Source of the DNA: Methanosalsum natronophilum
GTDB taxonomy: Archaea > Halobacteriota > Methanosarcinia > Methanosarcinales > Methanosarcinaceae
Length of the DNA: 64,000 nt
Assembly (NCBI RefSeq): GCF_024808815.1
Contig: NZ_JANUCS010000001.1
Location: forward strand, 1 to 64,000
Reading direction: 5' to 3'
Positions 63,859 to 64,000 of the stretch are shown in pieces. Both the position numbers and the translations under genes were made by a program. The notes below the pieces were generated by a model. It worked only from the letters and a program-made list of their open reading frames with translations. It was not told where the DNA came from and did not search any database. Positions within the stretch are counted from its first letter, which is position 1, and the number at the start of each line of letters is the position of its first letter.

Positions 63859-64000
63859 TTATTGCAAGATTACATCATCTATTCCGTGATGTCTACTTGC
63901 AAGTAATTTAACCTTTTCAATATTTCGACCTTCTCTACCAATTGCGAGGCCTTTATCTGTATTAGAAATTTCTACATAAGCGAGCTGTTTGTCACCTTTG
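63859..64000 (-). CDS. nusA: Archaeal NusA-like KH protein, C-terminal part (cut by window edge)
   Basis: The last 46 codons are visible, from the right edge to a TAA at 63859. They read KGDKQLAYVEISNTDKGLAI then GREGRNIEKVKLLASRHHGI, a KH domain with the GREG loop. Position directly before S12 identifies it as the archaeal NusA homolog, a transcription factor made of two KH domains. The N-terminus lies outside. Confidence 0.9.
   Translation of the reverse strand, partial: KGDKQLAYVEISNTDKGLAIGREGRNIEKVKLLASRHHGIDDVILQ

Overview
The window is one continuous piece of a strongly AT-rich archaeal chromosome from a methanogen with cytochromes, almost certainly a member of the Methanosarcinales. 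Evidence: heterodisulfide reductase of the membrane HdrDE type, a methanogenesis marker 9 protein, a small Dsr-like siroheme protein, a two-subunit pyruvate carboxylase with its own biotin ligase, a Ccm cytochrome c maturation operon, a Methanosarcina-type S-layer domain, and archaeal versions of MCM, prefoldin, aEF-1alpha/aEF-2, eIF6, L31e, L39e, LX, S19e and PDCD5. Species cannot be decided from the sequence alone.

Layout. 1-5.4 kb: a transposase fragment cut by the window edge, marker 9, the RNase P RNA gene, two tandem DUF116 membrane proteins and hdrED. 5.7-11.7 kb: Dsr-LP, divergent ferredoxin, a TrmJ-like methylase, MCM helicase, DUF424 and two overlapping coiled-coil genes. 11.7-18.4 kb (minus): pycB-pycA-birA-S-layer-domain protein and a pair of Cys-containing paralogs of unknown function. 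18.8-29.1 kb (minus): a long signal-transduction block. It holds a cassette of V4R-like protein, KaiC-like ATPase, roadblock-like protein, coiled-coil/winged-helix protein and an unknown protein, followed by cheY-cheB-cheR-cheC-cheD-cheC and an unknown protein. No cheA, cheW or receptor gene is present. 29.6-31.9 kb: a GNAT acetyltransferase next to a histone-deacetylase-family enzyme. 32.1-35.1 kb (plus): trpC-trpB-trpA behind a clear inverted-repeat operator.

35.1-41.2 kb (minus) is the archaeal housekeeping block ftsY-pfdA-LX-eIF6-L31e-L39e, then a PP-loop ATPase, PDCD5, S19e and purA. 41.8-48.3 kb (plus) has an M42 aminopeptidase and the branched-chain amino acid set leuA/cimA-like, ilvB, ilvH, ilvC, then a nitroreductase. 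48.5-53.1 kb (minus) has topoisomerase I and ccmABC. 53.2-57.4 kb (minus) is pstSCAB-phoU; 57.5-58.7 kb is a geranylgeranyl reductase. 58.8-64.0 kb is the str-type translation operon (nusA, S12, S7, aEF-2, aEF-1alpha, S10), open at the right edge.

The best candidate for an undescribed system is the 23.9-29.1 kb KaiC/roadblock/V4R cassette directly upstream of the che genes. It looks like a signal hub feeding the chemotaxis/adaptation proteins. Other points of interest are two genes without a usable ATG/GTG/TTG start (leuA-like and the V4R gene), the acetylase/deacetylase pair, a 12-bp-stem structured intergenic region at 48.34-48.44 kb, and several well-formed promoter or terminator palindromes. 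No CRISPR array, tRNA, rRNA or intein was seen.
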